From positions 1 to 64,000 of the forward strand of contig JAFTHS010000013.1 of assembly GCA_017457295.1 (NCBI GenBank): a stretch of 64,000 bases of DNA, in the 5' to 3' direction. Of this stretch, positions 44,422-54,388 are shown in pieces; positions within the stretch are counted from its first letter, which is position 1; each line of letters opens with the position of its first letter. The notes beneath the pieces were generated by a model that did no database searches, was not told the origin of the DNA, and saw only the letters and a program-made list of their open reading frames with translations. Source of the DNA: Paludibacteraceae bacterium (GTDB lineage: Bacteria > Bacteroidota > Bacteroidia > Bacteroidales > Paludibacteraceae). Position numbers and translations under genes: made by a program.

Positions 44422-45660
44422 TTAGTCCCTCATAAATACATCTCGCGTATACACTTTCTCCTTCACATCCTCCAAGCACGCATCGTATCTATTGGCGATA
44501 ATTGCCTGTGACTGTTGCTTGAACTTCTCTAAGTCATTCACTACCAACGACCCAAAGAAAGTCGTTCCGTCGGGTAGAGTAGGCTCATAGATAATCACTT
44601 GCGCACCTTTGGCTTTCACTCGCTTCATGATTCCTTGTATACTGGATTGACGGAAATTATCAGAGTTTGATTTCATGGTCAATCGATATACGCCGATTGT
44701 GCAAGCATGCTCCTCTTGGGCATTGTATTGACCGTTGTTGTAGTAGTCATAATACCCCGCTTTTGCGAGAACGCGATCTGCAATAAAGTCTTTACGAGTC
44801 CGATTGCTCTCCACTATGGCTTCAATCAAGTTTTCTGGTACGTCTTGGTAGTTTGCTAATAGCTGTTTTGTGTCTTTTGGTAGGCAATATCCGCCATAGC
44901 CAAACGAAGGATTATTATAGTGCGTTCCGATTCGTGGGTCAAGACATACACCGTTGATAATTGACTGCGTATCAAGTCCTTTCATTTCGGCATAAGTGTC
45001 CAGTTCGTTGAAGTAGCTGACTCGTAAAGCCAAGTAGGTGTTGGCAAACAACTTCACCGCCTCTGCCTCCGTAAAACCCATATACAAAGTATCTACATTC
45101 TCCTTAATCGCACCCTCTTGCAACAACCCAGCAAACTGCTTCGCTGCCTTCACCAATTGCTCATTCTTCGTATCCGTTCCCACGATAATTCGTGAAGGGT
45201 ACAAATTGTCGTACAACGCCTTGCTCTCACGCAAGAATTCTGGCGAGAACAAGATATTTTCTGTACCAAATTTCTTTCGTACACTTTCCGTGTAACCCAC
45301 AGGAATAGTGGATTTTATTACCATGATTGCCTTGGGATTCACGCGCAGTACCAACTCAATCACTTGCTCCACGGCTGAGGTGTCGAAATAGTTCTTTTGG
45401 CTATCATAATTCGTCGGAGCTGCAATCACTACAAAATCCGCCTCCTTGTATGCCATTTCTGCGTCTAAAGTGGCCGTCAAATCCAATTGTTTTTCTGCGA
45501 AGTACTTCTCAATATACTCGTCTTGAATCGGTGATTGGCGACGGTTGATCGTCTCTACTTTTTCGGGTATAATATCCACTGCCAAAACCCTATGATGTTG
45601 TGCTAATAGGGTTGCCATCGACAAACCTACATATCCTGTTCCTGCTACTGCTATAGTCAT
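44422..45660 (-). CDS. ugd: UDP-glucose 6-dehydrogenase, copy 1
   Basis: A 412-residue NAD-dependent dehydrogenase that oxidises UDP-glucose to UDP-glucuronate. Motifs are GTGYVGLS (7-14), the STIPVG loop (117-122), SPEFLRE (139-145) and catalytic Cys259 in [11 protein letters not shown] second copy lies 2.6 kb upstream at 48284-49522. By manual alignment the two differ at about 28 of 412 residues, mostly in the first 196. Residues 197 to about 325 are identical. Confidence 0.93.
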   Translation of the reverse strand: MTIAVAGTGYVGLSMATLLAQHHRVLAVDIIPEKVETINRRQSPIQDEYIEKYFAEKQLDLTATLDAEMAYKEADFVVIAAPTNYDSQKNYFDTSAVEQVIELVLRVNPKAIMVIKSTIPVGYTESVRKKFGTENILFSPEFLRESKALYDNLYPSRIIVGTDTKNEQLVKAAKQFAGLLQEGAIKENVDTLYMGFTEAEAVKLFANTYLALRVSYFNELDTYAEMKGLDTQSIINGVCLDPRIGTHYNNPSFGYGGYCLPKDTKQLLANYQDVPENLIEAIVESNRTRKDFIADRVLAKAGYYDYYNNGQYNAQEEHACTIGVYRLTMKSNSDNFRQSSIQGIMKRVKAKGAQVIIYEPTLPDGTTFFGSLVVNDLEKFKQQSQAIIANRYDACLEDVKEKVYTRDVFMRD

Positions 45661-45667
45661 ATTTATA

Positions 45668-46558
45668 TTAATTACTCTGTATATTTTTTAAACACACTTT
45701 CAGCGAATATGTCCAATAAGGCACCTTTACACCAAAAGTCTCTTTGATCTTTGTCTTATCCAATACCGAATATGCAGGTCTCTTCACTGGCGAAGGGAAC
45801 TCATCGCTATGGCATGGCTGAATGTCGCATTCTGTATTTCCTGCGTATTCTGCAATCATCTTTGTGAAGTCGAACCAGCTGCAAATACCTTCATTACTAA
45901 AGTGATATACACCATCCTTGCTCTCGTACTTGCGCTCGCTAACAATCTCATAAATCGCCACCGCCAAGTCATATGCATAGGTTGGTGTACCCACTTGGTC
46001 AAAGACCACTTTTAATTGTGGCTTAGTGGCTGTTAAATTCAACATGGTTTTCACAAAGTTCTTTCCAAACTCGCTATACAGCCATGCTGTGCGAATAATT
46101 ATATGATGGCAGCCTGATGCCAAAATATTCTTCTCGCCCTGCAATTTCGTCTTACCATATACTCCCGTCGGTGTGCCCTTCTGATCTTCCTTGCAAGGGG
46201 TATTGTATGGATCGCCGCCAAACACGTAATCGGTGGATACATGCACGAGCAATCCATCCACTTCTTTCATTGCAACTGCCAAGTTCTCAACCGCTTTTGC
46301 GTTCAGCAGTTCGCAAGATGCTTCGTCTGTTTCTGCCTTATCCACATTCGTATAAGCTGCACAATTGATGATGCACTTTACATCATTCTCCTGTACTATC
46401 TTGCGCACGGCTTCCAACGACGTAATATCCAGCAGAGTAGTTTCAACGCCCTCTACCTCCACCACATCGGTGTATATATAGGTGTCGCGACTATTTTTAG
46501 CCACTATCCTTATCTCGTTGCCGAGTTGCCCATTTGCGCCTGTTACCAGTATATTCAT
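45668..46558 (-). CDS. rfbD: dTDP-4-dehydrorhamnose reductase
   Basis: The last step of dTDP-L-rhamnose synthesis. The 296-residue SDR protein starts [15 protein letters not shown] with the NAD(P)-binding loop (GANGQLG, 7-13), has [11 protein letters not shown] around 100-110 and a YGKTKLQGE motif giving the catalytic Tyr and Lys. The ATG at 46558 is preferred. A TTG nine bases upstream overlaps rfbC. Confidence 0.93.
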   Translation of the reverse strand: MNILVTGANGQLGNEIRIVAKNSRDTYIYTDVVEVEGVETTLLDITSLEAVRKIVQENDVKCIINCAAYTNVDKAETDEASCELLNAKAVENLAVAMKEVDGLLVHVSTDYVFGGDPYNTPCKEDQKGTPTGVYGKTKLQGEKNILASGCHHIIIRTAWLYSEFGKNFVKTMLNLTATKPQLKVVFDQVGTPTYAYDLAVAIYEIVSERKYESKDGVYHFSNEGICSWFDFTKMIAEYAGNTECDIQPCHSDEFPSPVKRPAYSVLDKTKIKETFGVKVPYWTYSLKVCLKNIQSN

Positions 46559-46560
46559 AA

Positions 46561-47127
46561 TCAGCAATTCTCTTTATACACAAATGGCGAATCAAATTCA
46601 GCCAACTTGGGATGCTTTGTATCCTTCTCGCTCAACAATGCCTCTTCCATTGTCAATCCCCAATCAATTCCTAACGTTTCATCCAATATCGAAATACCAC
46701 CATCTGCCTCAGGATGATAGAAGTTGTCACATTTGTATTGGAATACAGCACTCTCGCTCAAAACGGCAAAACCATGTGCAAACCCTTGAGGGATAAAGAA
46801 TTGACGATGATTCTCCTCCGTCAGCAATACCGCTACATGTTGCCCATAAGTAGGACTACCTTTGCGAATGTCCACAGCCACATCTAGCACCTCTCCTTTC
46901 ACGCAACGTACCAATTTGCTTTGCGCATAAGGTGGGCGTTGAAAATGCAGACCACGCATTACACCAAACTTCGACATGCTTTCGTTGTCTTGTACAAAGT
47001 GTATATCACCCACTTTTTCTTGGAATTCTCTCTGTGAAAAGCTCTCAAAGAAATATCCACGAGCATCGCCAAACACCTTTGGCTCAATGATATACACGCC
47101 CTCTATTGCTGTCTTTATAACTTCCAT
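46561..47127 (-). CDS. rfbC: dTDP-4-dehydrorhamnose 3,5-epimerase
   Basis: A 188-residue cupin-fold epimerase, third step of dTDP-rhamnose synthesis. Family features are DARGYFFESF near residue 21, GVMRGLHFQ near 56 (catalytic His) and PQGFAHGFAVLSE near 117. The start ATG at 47127 (MEVIKTAI) is chosen. A TTG two codons upstream overlaps rfbA. Confidence 0.94.
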   Translation of the reverse strand: MEVIKTAIEGVYIIEPKVFGDARGYFFESFSQREFQEKVGDIHFVQDNESMSKFGVMRGLHFQRPPYAQSKLVRCVKGEVLDVAVDIRKGSPTYGQHVAVLLTEENHRQFFIPQGFAHGFAVLSESAVFQYKCDNFYHPEADGGISILDETLGIDWGLTMEEALLSEKDTKHPKLAEFDSPFVYKENC

Positions 47128-47129
47128 AA

Positions 47130-48035
47130 TCAATCCAGATTCGCCTTACCCGTTTCTTTTACTTCATCAATCACCTTCAGCAAATATTGCCCATACTGAT
47201 TCTTTAGCATTGGTTGTGCCAACTCACGCATACGCCCCTCTGTGATCCATCCTTGACGGTATGCGATACCCTCCAAGCATGCCACTTTCAAGCCTTGACG
47301 TTTCTCCAATACTTCAATATAGGTACTTGCTTCCGACAACGAATCATGTGTGCCAGTATCCAACCACGCAAAGCCACGACCTAGAGTTTGCACTTTCAAC
47401 TCGCCATCCTTCAAAAACTCCTGATTTACAGTCGTAATCTCATACTCTCCGCGAGCAGATGGCTTGATATTCGCTGCCACCTCCACCACTTTATTGGGAT
47501 AGAAATACAATCCCACTACCGCATAATTGCTTTTGGGATTTTGTGGTTTCTCCTCAATACTCAAGCAGTTGCCCTCTTTGTCAAACTCCGCTACACCATA
47601 ACGCTCTGGATCGCTCACCCAATAACCGAATACGGTTGCTTTTTTCTCCTCATCTGCTGTACGGACAGCATCACGAAGCATTTGCGTAAAGCCCGAACCA
47701 TGGAAGATATTATCACCCAACACCAAGCATGCACTATCATCACCGATAAACTCCTTGCCAATCGTGAACGCTTGCGCCAAACCGTCTGGCGAAGGTTGCT
47801 CTGCATAGGTGAAGTTCACACCATAATCACTACCATCGCCCAATAATCGTTTGAAGCCAGGCAAATCGTATGGCGTTGAAATAATCAATATATCACGAAT
47901 CCCCGCCAACATCAGCACGCTGATTGGATAGTAAACCATAGGTTTGTCATAAATTGGCATCAATTGTTTGCTAATGCCTTTGGTGATGGGGTACAAACGT
48001 GTTCCCGAACCTCCTGCTAAAACGATACCTTTCAT
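47130..48035 (-). CDS. rfbA: Glucose-1-phosphate thymidylyltransferase
   Basis: First enzyme of dTDP-L-rhamnose synthesis: dTTP plus glucose-1-phosphate to dTDP-glucose. The 301-residue sequence has GGSGTRLYP (8-16), [16 protein letters not shown] sequence as [12 protein letters not shown] (26-37) and [10 protein letters not shown] near 105. First gene after the promoter at 48070-48101. The second pathway gene, rfbB, is not found in this window. Confidence 0.95.
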   Translation of the reverse strand: MKGIVLAGGSGTRLYPITKGISKQLMPIYDKPMVYYPISVLMLAGIRDILIISTPYDLPGFKRLLGDGSDYGVNFTYAEQPSPDGLAQAFTIGKEFIGDDSACLVLGDNIFHGSGFTQMLRDAVRTADEEKKATVFGYWVSDPERYGVAEFDKEGNCLSIEEKPQNPKSNYAVVGLYFYPNKVVEVAANIKPSARGEYEITTVNQEFLKDGELKVQTLGRGFAWLDTGTHDSLSEASTYIEVLEKRQGLKVACLEGIAYRQGWITEGRMRELAQPMLKNQYGQYLLKVIDEVKETGKANLD

Positions 48036-48069
48036 GTAAGTGAGATTTTATATTTTATATAAAAGTTTG

Positions 48070-48101
48070 CAAAGTTACAACTTTTTTTTGATATGTGCAA
48101 A
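48070..48101 (-). promoter_or_regulatory. Promoter of the rfbA-led operon
   Basis: Minus strand: -33 TTTG (48098-48101) and -7 TAACTTTG (48070-48077) with 20 bases between, about 35 bases before the rfbA start. It likely drives rfbA, rfbC, rfbD, ugd and genes beyond. Confidence 0.85.
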
Positions 48102-48152
48102 TATTTAAGAAAAATAATCCTTTTATTTTTGTTAATCCGAAATTTAAAATTA

Positions 48153-48160
48153 CCCCCCCC
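48153..48160. repeat. Run of eight C residues
   Basis: A homopolymeric C8 tract lies within an AT-rich gap about 50 bases upstream of the rfbA -33 box, flanked by TTA and GTGTAA that make a weak inverted repeat. No coding frame depends on it. Confidence 0.7.
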
Positions 48161-48204
48161 GTGTAACTTCCTGTTAATCAGTGCGTTATGTGGCAACAAA
48201 GTAG

Positions 48205-48234
48205 GGTGGAGAAAAAAATGCTTTTTCTCCATCC
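48205..48234. repeat. Inverted repeat between ugd copy 2 and rfbA
   Basis: GGTGGAGAAAAA (48205-48216) can pair with TTTTTCTCCATCC (48222-48234) with one bulge. It may end transcripts of the upstream ugd copy, but no T-run follows on the minus strand, so I do not call it a terminator. Confidence 0.45.
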
Positions 48235-48283
48235 TATATTCAGACATGTTGTGTGTAATACTTAAGATTTGGTATAAGGAAAG

Positions 48284-49522
48284 TTAATCTCTCCTAAATA
48301 TATCGCGCGTATATACCTTTTCTTTTGCATCCTCTAGACATACATCATAGCGGTTGGCAATAATTGCCTGTGACTGTTGCTTGAATTGTTCTAAGTTGTT
48401 CACCACCAACGAGCCAAAGAAAGTCGTTCCGTCGGGTAGAGTAGGCTCATAGATAATCACTTGCGCACCTTTCGCCTTCACGCGCTTCATGATGCCCTGG
48501 ATGCTCGATTGTCTAAAATTGTCCGAATTTGACTTCATAGTCAATCGATATACACCAATCACGCACGCATGTTCTTCCTGAGCGTTATACTGACCATTGT
48601 TGTAGTAGTCGTAATATCCCGCTTTCGCCAATACGCGATCCGCAATAAAGTCTTTTCTCGTGCGGTTACTCTCCACAATCGCCTCAATCAAGTTTTCTGG
48701 TACATCTTGATAGTTGGCCAACAGCTGCTTTGTGTCTTTTGGCAAACAGTAGCCGCCATAGCCAAACGAAGGATTATTATAGTGCGTTCCGATTCGTGGA
48801 TCAAGACATACACCGTTGATAATTGACTGCGTATCAAGTCCTTTCATTTCGGCATAGGTGTCCAGTTCGTTGAAGTAGCTGACTCGTAAAGCCAAGTACG
48901 TATTAGCAAACAGTTTCACTGCCTCTGCTTCTGTAAAGCCCATGAAAAGGGTGTCGATATCTTCTTTGATAGCTCCTTCTTGTAGCAATTTTGCAAATAG
49001 TTCCGCAGCTTCTTTTAATCGAGGATTGTTTAAATCTGTACCCACGATGATTCGTGATGGGTAGAGGTTGTCGTATAATGCTTTGCTTTCACGTAGGAAC
49101 TCTGGCGAAAACAAGATGTTATCTGTGCCGAACTTCTTGCGAACCGACTCTGTGTAACCCACAGGAATTGTGGATTTTATCACCATGATTGCTTGTGGAT
49201 TGATCTTTAGGACCAATTCGATGACCGACTCTACTGCTGATGTGTCGAAATAATTTTTCTGGCTATCATAGTTGGTGGGTGCAGCAATTACCACGAACTC
49301 CGCCTCTTTGTATGCCGATTCGGCATCTAAGGTTGCCGTCAGATCCAATTTTTTTTCTGCGAAGTACTTCTCAATATACTCGTCTTGAATTGGTGATTGG
49401 CGACGGTTGATCGTCTCTACTTTTTCGGGTATAATGTCTACTGCCAACACCTTATGATGTTGTGCTAATAGGGTTGCTATCGACAAACCTACATATCCCG
49501 TTCCGGCTACTGCTATTGTCAT
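48284..49522 (-). CDS. ugd: UDP-glucose 6-dehydrogenase, copy 2
   Basis: A 412-residue paralogue of the gene at 44422-45660 with the same motifs (GTGYVGLS 7-14, STIPVG, catalytic Cys259 in [10 protein letters not shown]). Middle stretches of the two genes are almost identical in DNA, including silent positions, which points to recent duplication or gene conversion. It lies between the TviB-like dehydrogenase and the rfbA promoter, so it is expressed from the promoter at 50910-50941 while copy 1 is under the rfbA promoter. Confidence 0.93.
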   Translation of the reverse strand: MTIAVAGTGYVGLSIATLLAQHHKVLAVDIIPEKVETINRRQSPIQDEYIEKYFAEKKLDLTATLDAESAYKEAEFVVIAAPTNYDSQKNYFDTSAVESVIELVLKINPQAIMVIKSTIPVGYTESVRKKFGTDNILFSPEFLRESKALYDNLYPSRIIVGTDLNNPRLKEAAELFAKLLQEGAIKEDIDTLFMGFTEAEAVKLFANTYLALRVSYFNELDTYAEMKGLDTQSIINGVCLDPRIGTHYNNPSFGYGGYCLPKDTKQLLANYQDVPENLIEAIVESNRTRKDFIADRVLAKAGYYDYYNNGQYNAQEEHACVIGVYRLTMKSNSDNFRQSSIQGIMKRVKAKGAQVIIYEPTLPDGTTFFGSLVVNNLEQFKQQSQAIIANRYDVCLEDAKEKVYTRDIFRRD

Positions 49523-49548
49523 TTTTGGTTCTAAGGCCTAATTTTGAA

Positions 49549-50844
49549 TTACAATCTACCGTCCACTAAGCTGCGATCGACAAAGTCCTTTACGTCGAAG
49601 ATAACAGCATTGTTGTCTTTGTGTTTCTTGAAATCGAATGTCTTGAATTGGTTGTGGCTGACGCACGCAATCACAGCTGCATACTCTTTTTCTGGATTGA
49701 TTGCAGGAATCAGTTCCTTGCCATATTCATGTTTTACTATTTCGTTGCTTGCCCATGGATCGTAGATATCCACTTTGCAGCCAAACTCCTCCAATTCGTC
49801 CACGATATCAACTACTTTGGTGTTGCGGCAGTCAGGACAATTTTCCTTGAAAGTTACACCTAAAATCAGCACGTTTGAATCTTTAATTTTGTGGTCCTTT
49901 TGAATCATTAGTTTCAGCACTTTATCTGCGATAAACTTTGCAATAGAGTTGTTCACGGCACGGCCAGACAAAATCACTTGTGGATCGTAACCCAGTGATT
50001 TGGCTTTATGAGCCAGGTAGTATGGATCCACGGAAATGCAATGGCCACCTACCAAACCTGGACGGTATTTTAGGAAATTCCATTTGGAGCCAGCTGCTTC
50101 TATCACATCATTGGTGTCAATACCTACGCGGTCGCAGATCAATGCCAATTCATTCATGAAAGAGATGTTCACATCGCGTTGACTATTTTCTACTGCTTTT
50201 GCTGCCTCTGCCACTTTCATGTTTGGCGCTTTATGTGTACCGTTTTCGAGAATAGAATTGTACAACGCGTCCACCAAGTCTGCTATCTCGGGTGTTGAGC
50301 CAGAAGTAATCTTTTTAATCTTGGTCAAGGTGTTCACTTTATCGCCAGGATTGATACGCTCTGGCGAGTAGCCACAGAAGAAATCAACATTAAACTTCAA
50401 GCCGCTAAACTTCTCCAATACGGGTACGCAGTCTTCTTCTGTGCAACCTGGGTAAACCGTAGATTCATAGATTACTAAGTCGCCTCTGTTCAATGTCTTG
50501 CCAATAGTCTCACTGGCTTTTAGTAGCGGCGTAAGGTCTGGGTTGTTGAATCTATCAATCGGAGTAGGTACGGTTACGATGTAGGTATTCACTTGCTTTA
50601 AGTCATCGGGGGTGTTAGTGAAGGTCAAACCAATTTTTTTTGTTGTTTCGTAGGCATCTCGTGCTTGCTTCATGCCTGCGAGGTCTGCTTCTAGAGTATG
50701 ATCCTCACCGCGATTGAGTTCATCCACGCGTGCTTGATAGATGTCAAAACCGATTACACGGTATTTTTTTCCATACTCAATAGCCAAAGGTAATCCTACA
50801 TAACCCAGTCCAATGACTGCAATCACTCTGTCATTCAAATTCAT
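49549..50844 (-). CDS. UDP-N-acetylhexosamine 6-dehydrogenase (TviB/WbpO-like)
   Basis: A 431-residue nucleotide-sugar dehydrogenase of the WbpA/TviB/WbpO group: GLGYVGLP (12-19), STVYPGCTEE near 128, the EEDCVPVLE segment, GYSPERINPGD near 158, and catalytic Cys in GGHCISVDPYYL near 265. This group oxidises UDP-GlcNAc or UDP-GalNAc to the uronic acid. It is the first gene of the minus-strand locus. Confidence 0.9.
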   Translation of the reverse strand: MNLNDRVIAVIGLGYVGLPLAIEYGKKYRVIGFDIYQARVDELNRGEDHTLEADLAGMKQARDAYETTKKIGLTFTNTPDDLKQVNTYIVTVPTPIDRFNNPDLTPLLKASETIGKTLNRGDLVIYESTVYPGCTEEDCVPVLEKFSGLKFNVDFFCGYSPERINPGDKVNTLTKIKKITSGSTPEIADLVDALYNSILENGTHKAPNMKVAEAAKAVENSQRDVNISFMNELALICDRVGIDTNDVIEAAGSKWNFLKYRPGLVGGHCISVDPYYLAHKAKSLGYDPQVILSGRAVNNSIAKFIADKVLKLMIQKDHKIKDSNVLILGVTFKENCPDCRNTKVVDIVDELEEFGCKVDIYDPWASNEIVKHEYGKELIPAINPEKEYAAVIACVSHNQFKTFDFKKHKDNNAVIFDVKDFVDRSLVDGRL

Positions 50845-50909
50845 GATTATACCAAATTATTGTGTTCTTATTTCAAAATTAGCATGGTGTAATCCACCAA
50901 TTTAGCCCA

Positions 50910-50941
50910 CAAAGGTACAGCTTTTTTTTGATATATGCAAG
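50910..50941 (-). promoter_or_regulatory. Promoter of the polysaccharide locus
   Basis: Minus strand: -33 CTTG (50938-50941) and -7 TACCTTTG (50910-50917), spacer 20. It drives the TviB-like dehydrogenase and ugd copy 2. Confidence 0.82.
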
Positions 50942-51001
50942 AAAGAGTGAATTTTTCGTTGATTTTAGTTTTAATAATACTTTTTTCGGAGGTGCAGTGT
51001 A

Positions 51002-51056
51002 TACTACGAATAGTGCGGTTATTGTCCGGTTATTGTGCGGTAATAGTGCGGTGCGT
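51002..51056. repeat. Array D: 11-bp tandem units between divergent promoters
   Basis: Four exact 11-mers, gtgcggttatt / gtccggttatt / gtgcggtaata / gtgcggtgcgt (51013-51056), preceded by a degenerate unit tactacgaata. The first unit equals the reverse complement of array B units. It lies about 60 bases from each of two divergent promoters. The 355-base gap from 50845 to 51199 otherwise holds only those promoters. Confidence 0.9.
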
Positions 51057-51112
51057 ACAGGATACCGCAAGAAGTGGGAGGTTTAAAAAAAGATGAAAAA
51101 AACGGGTTGGAA

Positions 51113-51144
51113 TTTGCATATATGGAAATAATTATGTACCTTTG
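51113..51144 (+). promoter_or_regulatory. Promoter of the DUF2723-CobW unit
   Basis: The -33 TTTG (51113-51116) and -7 TACCTTTG (51137-51144) have a 20-base spacer. The start of the mRNA would fall near 51151, so the upstream GTG at 51164 has almost no leader and the ATG at 51200 is preferred. Confidence 0.85.
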
Positions 51145-51199
51145 CAAGTTAATTGGCTAAATAGTGGCTTTGCCACGCAAAATAATACAAAGTAACGTA

Positions 51200-54100
51200 A
51201 TGAAAAATTTCAAACTATGGAATAGGATTTGCGGATGGCTGGTGTTTGCCATTGCTGCTGCAACCTATCTTTTGACGATGGAGCCAACAGCCTCGTTTTG
51301 GGATTGTGGCGAGTTTATTGTAAGTGCACATAAGTTAGACGTTGGTCACCCACCCGGGGCACCATTCTTTATGCTATTAGGACATTTCTTCTCGCTCTTT
51401 GCTAGCGACTCGGCGCACGTGGCAATGTGCGTGAATGCCCTTTCTGCATTGGCTTCAGCGTTCACTATATTGTTCCTTTTCTGGACAATCACGGCTTTAG
51501 GACGTAAATTGGTACAACCCAATACGTTAGTGAAAGGAATCGGTTTGTTGGGTGCTGGTTTGGTGGGTGCATTGGCATACACATTCTCTGACACTTTTTG
51601 GTTTTCTGCAGTCGAAGGCGAGGTGTATGCGTTGTCATCGCTCTTCACTGCGGTAGTCTTTTGGCTGATCCTTAAGTGGGATGAGCATGCAGACGAAGAC
51701 GGCTCGGATAAGTGGCTGATACTGATTGCCTATCTCATGGGATTGAGTATTGGTGTTCACCTTCTTAACCTTCTTACTATCCCAGCAATCGTGTTGGTAT
51801 ATTACTTCCGTCGTCACGAGTTTTCGTGGAAAGGCGTATGCGCCGCTTTTGGCGTGTCGGTAGCAATATTGGCGGTGATTCTATATGGTATTATCCCTGG
51901 TGTACCAACTATAGCAGGTTGGTTTGAGTTGCTGTTTACCAATGTGTTAGGTTGTCCATTTAATACAGGTTTGGCAGTTTATTTAGTACTGATGGCAGCA
52001 GCACTCGTTTGGGCTATTTGGGAGAGTTACACCGTGATTGAGAAAGAAACAACTATCAATACCCGCACCATCATCTCCTTTGTGTTGGCAATGGCGCTGG
52101 CAGGTGTGCCATTTATCAAAGAAGGTTGGGCTATAGGTGTCATCCTCATCAATGTGATGCTGATTGTGCTATTCTCAAAGAAGAATGTTATCCCTGCACG
52201 TTGGCTGAATACGATAGCTATGATGGTAGCAGTTGTTGTGATTGGCTATGCCAGCTATGCGGCTATCGTTATTCGTTCGGCTGCGGACACTCCAATGGAC
52301 CAAAACTCGCCAGATAATGTTTTCTCGCTGAAATACTACCTCAACCGCGAACAGTATGGCGATACGCCACTCTTCTACGGACAGACCTATAATGCGCCTG
52401 TAAAACTCGAAGTGAAGGGCAATATGTGTATCCCTGTAGAAAAGCAAGGTCACGCGCAATACGCTCCTGCACCCAAAGAGGAGGGACAAAAAGACCGCTA
52501 CGTAGTAACGGGGTACAAGAACTCATACGAGTATATGGATGAGTTTAAAATGCTCTTCCCACGTATGCACTCTTCGCAATCGCACCATGTGGATGCCTAC
52601 AAATCGTGGGCGGATGTCAAGGGTAAAAAGATTCGCTATGAATATTGTGGACAGTCCAAGACTGATTATTGCCCAACGTTTGGCGAGAACCTAAAGTTTT
52701 TCTTTAGTTATCAAGTCAATTTCATGTATTGGCGCTACTTTATGTGGAACTTCGCCGGTCGTCAGAACGACCTTCAATCGCATGGTGAACTCACCAAGGG
52801 TCGTTGGATATCGGGTATTCCATTCCTTGACAATATGATGTATGGCGACCAATCTAAACTTCCTTCAGAACTCCGTGAAAATAAGGGACATAATGTGTAC
52901 TACATGTTGCCGCTTCTTTTAGGTTTGATTGGTATGTTCTGGCAACTTGGCAAGCGTCAGAACGAGGGTAAAAACAAAGAAGGAGTTCGTTCGTTCGCAA
53001 TAGTCTTCTTGTTGTTTTTCCTTACAGGTTTGGCTATTGTGGTCTATTTGAATCAGACACCTTATCAACCGCGCGAGCGCGATTACGCGTACGCGGGATC
53101 GTTCTATGCGTTCTGTATCTGGATTGGCTTAGGCGTAATGGCAATTATTGATATGCTCAATCGAGTAGTGAAAAACGAGAAGGCACGTATTGCCGTGGCT
53201 GCCGTGGCTATTCTTGTAACTCTGTTGGTGCCTGTACAAATGGCTTCACAAAACTGGGATGACCATAATCGCTCTAATCGCTATGCAGCACGTGACTTCG
53301 GTGCTAACTACTTGAAATCTTGCGATAAGGAAGCAATTATCTTCTGTAATGGCGACAATGATACTTTCCCTCTCTGGTATAATATCGAGGTAGAGGAGGA
53401 ACGCAACGATGTGCGTGCTTGTAACCTCTCTTATCTGCAAACAGATTGGTATATTGATCAAATGAAGCGACCATACTACAACTCGCCTGGATTGCCTATT
53501 TCGTGGGAAGAGAAGGATTATATGCCTGGCAAGAACGAAGTGGTATGGGTGGAGAATCGATTAAATGCTCCACTTGAAGTGAAGAAAGCATTCCAATTTT
53601 TGCACTCTACCGATCCTCGCACTAAACGCGATGGGGAGGGATATATACCAAGCGACCAACTGTATGTGCTTTCTCCTGATAGTCAAAAGGTTAATATTAA
53701 GAAAGCACGTCGCTTTACACGTTCTGAGATGATGGTTATGGAGATGCTTTCTACCAACGAATGGCAACGACCCATGTACTTTGCAGTTACCATTGGTAAT
53801 GACTATCATTTGGGTCTTGACCCTTATCTTGAACTAACAGGCTTGGCATATCGTATTACTCCAGAGCGTAGTGCCAATGGACGTCCTCGCGTGAATACTG
53901 AGGTAATGTATGACAATATGCTCCATAAGTTCAAATATGGCAATATGAATGTGCCCGGTATTTATATTGATGAAAATACTATGCGTATGTGTCGTACTCA
54001 TCGTATGATGTTTATGGAGCTCGCTGAGGCACTTTACAATGAGGGTAAACGTGATAAGTGCTTAGAAGTCTTGGACTTTGCAGAAAAAATGCTTCCTGGT

Positions 54101-54388
54101 TATAATATTCCATATGACTACACGTCGGCTACTATGGCTGTTTACTACTATCAGTTAGGCGAAATGGACAAAGCCAATGCAATTATGACTGAGGTAGCAG
54201 ATAATTGTGCAGAGTATTTGGCGTGGGGGAAATCTCTTGCCAAAGAGCAACGTGCTTCATCTCAATCAACATTGCAACATCAATTGGCAGTGCTGGGTTA
54301 TGTGCTCCAAAACATGGAACGCTACCAACAAAAAGAACTATTTAACCATTATTACGACATATATATCCAATATGCAGCCATGCGATAA
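51200..54388 (+). CDS. DUF2723 membrane protein (TMEM260-like)
   Basis: A 1062-residue membrane protein. The N-terminal DUF2723 region has TASFWDCGE (30-38) and GHPPGAPFF (49-57), the acidic and glycine motifs seen in GT-C-type glycosyltransferases using polyprenyl-phosphate sugars. About 12 helices follow, then a soluble domain (about 560-1062) ending in TPR-like helices. Animal TMEM260 relatives O-mannosylate proteins, and the bacterial members are suspected protein glycosyltransferases, but function is not proven. It overlaps the CobW gene by 17 bases. It lies next to, but divergent from, the glycan locus. Confidence 0.83.
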   Translation: MKNFKLWNRICGWLVFAIAAATYLLTMEPTASFWDCGEFIVSAHKLDVGHPPGAPFFMLLGHFFSLFASDSAHVAMCVNALSALASAFTILFLFWTITALGRKLVQPNTLVKGIGLLGAGLVGALAYTFSDTFWFSAVEGEVYALSSLFTAVVFWLILKWDEHADEDGSDKWLILIAYLMGLSIGVHLLNLLTIPAIVLVYYFRRHEFSWKGVCAAFGVSVAILAVILYGIIPGVPTIAGWFELLFTNVLGCPFNTGLAVYLVLMAAALVWAIWESYTVIEKETTINTRTIISFVLAMALAGVPFIKEGWAIGVILINVMLIVLFSKKNVIPARWLNTIAMMVAVVVIGYASYAAIVIRSAADTPMDQNSPDNVFSLKYYLNREQYGDTPLFYGQTYNAPVKLEVKGNMCIPVEKQGHAQYAPAPKEEGQKDRYVVTGYKNSYEYMDEFKMLFPRMHSSQSHHVDAYKSWADVKGKKIRYEYCGQSKTDYCPTFGENLKFFFSYQVNFMYWRYFMWNFAGRQNDLQSHGELTKGRWISGIPFLDNMMYGDQSKLPSELRENKGHNVYYMLPLLLGLIGMFWQLGKRQNEGKNKEGVRSFAIVFLLFFLTGLAIVVYLNQTPYQPRERDYAYAGSFYAFCIWIGLGVMAIIDMLNRVVKNEKARIAVAAVAILVTLLVPVQMASQNWDDHNRSNRYAARDFGANYLKSCDKEAIIFCNGDNDTFPLWYNIEVEEERNDVRACNLSYLQTDWYIDQMKRPYYNSPGLPISWEEKDYMPGKNEVVWVENRLNAPLEVKKAFQFLHSTDPRTKRDGEGYIPSDQLYVLSPDSQKVNIKKARRFTRSEMMVMEMLSTNEWQRPMYFAVTIGNDYHLGLDPYLELTGLAYRITPERSANGRPRVNTEVMYDNMLHKFKYGNMNVPGIYIDENTMRMCRTHRMMFMELAEALYNEGKRDKCLEVLDFAEKMLPGYNIPYDYTSATMAVYYYQLGEMDKANAIMTEVADNCAEYLAWGKSLAKEQRASSQSTLQHQLAVLGYVLQNMERYQQKELFNHYYDIYIQYAAMR

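Noticed and set aside
48032..48247. 71-codon open frame between rfbA and ugd copy 2
   Set aside because: It is AT-rich, basic, without recognisable motifs, and runs through the rfbA promoter and the C8 tract.
44422..49522. Composite-transposon reading of the two ugd copies flanking rfbACD
   Set aside because: The flanking repeats are ordinary metabolic genes, no transposase or terminal inverted repeats are seen, and there is no target duplication that I can find.
54207..54371. Upstream extension of the CobW gene
   Set aside because: It lies wholly inside the DUF2723 gene in another phase. The GTPase fold begins right after the ATG at 54372.
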